From positions 372,001-436,000 of the forward strand of contig NZ_CALIMF010000002.1 in NCBI RefSeq assembly GCF_938028735.1: DNA of 64,000 nucleotides, in the 5' to 3' direction. The translations under genes and the position numbers were made by a program. The stretch is from an uncultured Thermanaerothrix sp. (GTDB lineage Bacteria; Chloroflexota; Anaerolineae; Anaerolineales; Anaerolineaceae). The notes beneath the pieces are model-generated. The model searched no databases. It was not told the origin of the DNA and was given only the letters and a program-made list of their open reading frames with translations. Of this stretch, positions 63,149-64,000 are shown in pieces; the first letter of the stretch is position 1; each line of letters starts with the position of its first letter.

Positions 63149-64000
63149 AGCCCTGCAACCCATTTGGATCATTGCCCGGCGAGAGATTCGCGACCAATTT
63201 CGCGATTGGCGCATCCTGGCGCCCATCCTCTTCCTCACGGCGTTCTTTCCCTTCCTAATGAACTTTTTTGCCCAACAAATGCTTGATTTCGTCCGCCGAT
63301 ATGGGGCCGAATTGGTCGGGGAACGCATGGTCCCCTTCCTGATGCTTGTGGTGGGGTTTTTCCCCATCTCTATCTCACTGGTAATCGCACTGGAAAGTTT
63401 CGTTGGCGAGAAGGAACGCGGGAGCATTGAACCTCTACTTAGTGCGCCACTCGAAGACTGGCAACTTTATGCGGGTAAACTGGTTTCCTCAATGGTGTTA
63501 CCCTTGTTGGCTGCCTTCCTCGGCATGGGGGTGTATACGCTGGGCTTGGCGCTCAATCGAGTGACCCTGCCGCCACTGGAAGTGGTGCTCCAGGTGTTCA
63601 GCCTGACCTTCTTTCATGCGCTGGTCATGGTCAGTGGGGCAGTAGTGGCATCTAGTCAGGCAACTTCTGTGCGTGCTGCCAACCTACTGGCTAGTTTTAT
63701 CGTGATCCCCATGGCTCTCCTCATCCAGGGAGAAACCGCTATCATGTTCTGGGGGCGGCAAAACGCGATCCTGTGGTGGGCAGTTTTCGGTTTGTTGGTG
63801 CTGGCGATCTTGTTGGTGCGGGTAGGATTAGCCCACTTCCAGCGCGAGGAACTCCTGGGGCGTGAATTGGATACCTTGGATCTGGCCTGGGGCTGGCGCA
63901 CTTTTGTGCGCCACTTCCGCGGTGAGGCGCGCAGTATGCTCTCATGGTACAAAGAGGAAATCCCACGCACCCTGGTGGAGATGCGCTGGACGCTGCTGAT
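63135..64000 (+). CDS. ABC-2-type permease, cut by the window end
   Basis: The frame is open from ATG 63135 to the window end, giving 288 codons without a stop. It codes for a membrane protein of the ABC-2 family: an amphipathic N-terminus (IWIIARREIRDQFRDWR), a hydrophobic segment (ILFLTAFFPFLMNFF), SLVIALESFVGEKERGS with the E-x-x-x-G-T/S-type coupling region, and four further hydrophobic segments to about residue 235. The last visible part (about 240-288) is polar, so more helices probably follow outside. It overlaps the ATPase gene by 14 bp. Partner of the preceding ATPase; the substrate is not evident. Confidence 0.9.
   Translation, partial: MQWPEALQPIWIIARREIRDQFRDWRILAPILFLTAFFPFLMNFFAQQMLDFVRRYGAELVGERMVPFLMLVVGFFPISISLVIALESFVGEKERGSIEPLLSAPLEDWQLYAGKLVSSMVLPLLAAFLGMGVYTLGLALNRVTLPPLEVVLQVFSLTFFHALVMVSGAVVASSQATSVRAANLLASFIVIPMALLIQGETAIMFWGRQNAILWWAVFGLLVLAILLVRVGLAHFQREELLGRELDTLDLAWGWRTFVRHFRGEARSMLSWYKEEIPRTLVEMRWTLL

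Noticed and set aside
1-64000. CRISPR arrays, insertion sequences, phage genes or attachment sites
   Set aside because: I looked for short direct repeats with regular spacing, transposase motifs, terminal inverted repeats and integrase genes next to the two tRNAs and found none.

Overview
The window is a gene-dense bacterial chromosome segment of moderately high GC, with almost no mobile DNA: I see no insertion sequence, phage gene, CRISPR array or long repeat. The gene content suggests an anaerobic, heterotrophic member of the Chloroflexota, most likely Anaerolineae. It includes a tungsten-type aldehyde:ferredoxin oxidoreductase, tRNA-Sec, a split-type methylmalonyl-CoA mutase with its epimerase, a eukaryote-like (type 2) IleRS under a T-box, an ECF transporter and many Chloroflexota-style membrane and sensor proteins. 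No 16S rRNA or ribosomal-protein operon is present, so this assignment is inference from gene content.

Layout. 1-3.8 kb: two proteins ending in related receiver domains, one of them a threonine-synthase-like enzyme fused to a receiver, then a drug/metabolite transporter and an orphan regulator. 4.2-10.4 kb: tRNA-His, a processive glycosyltransferase, tpiA, a putative membrane metallopeptidase, upp, ruvB and queA. 10.4-17.7 kb: a cation/proton antiporter with a small PII-like partner, methylmalonyl-CoA mutase and epimerase, DUF1015 and DegV proteins, the RNase P RNA gene and a small membrane protein. 17.8-25.1 kb: selC, a site-2 protease, a PolX-type protein whose polymerase site lacks one carboxylate, a phosphatase-like/beta-propeller membrane protein, a DUF1028-TPR protein and a DUF368 (PopT-type) transporter. 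25.1-28.6 kb: a structured leader, the oxidoreductase, a convergent MoaD-like protein and a CPBP protease. 29-38.5 kb: a response regulator, two MFS exporters, an ECF transporter operon, tyrS and a TIGR01777 epimerase. 38.6-42.2 kb: T-box and ileS. 42.3-48.5 kb: an unusual cluster built from RibA, a RibD-type reductase without deaminase, a zinc-less MDR dehydrogenase, a diverged pterin-synthase homologue, a GT4 glycosyltransferase and a methyltransferase, with an acyltransferase gene in between. 48.5-64 kb: lspA, rluD, threonine aldolase, a diguanylate cyclase, purine nucleoside phosphorylase, small membrane and sensor proteins, an S1-domain protein, ftsK, a CDP-alcohol phosphatidyltransferase, lgt and an ABC exporter cut by the window end.

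The most interesting part is the 42.7-48.5 kb cluster. RibA opens GTP and the reductase would give a ribityl-diaminopyrimidine. The remaining enzymes could turn this into a glycosylated, methylated pyrimidine or pteridine that is not riboflavin. The PTPS homologue keeps its zinc ligands but has lost the catalytic Cys and His of true PTPS/QueD. This reading is a hypothesis from gene context and motifs.

Three non-coding RNA genes (tRNA-His, rnpB, selC) and the T-box leader each have a recognisable sigma-70-type promoter with 17-bp spacing. Gene starts below were moved from the longest possible start when a ribosome-binding site or family length favoured an internal one; the reason is given in each entry.
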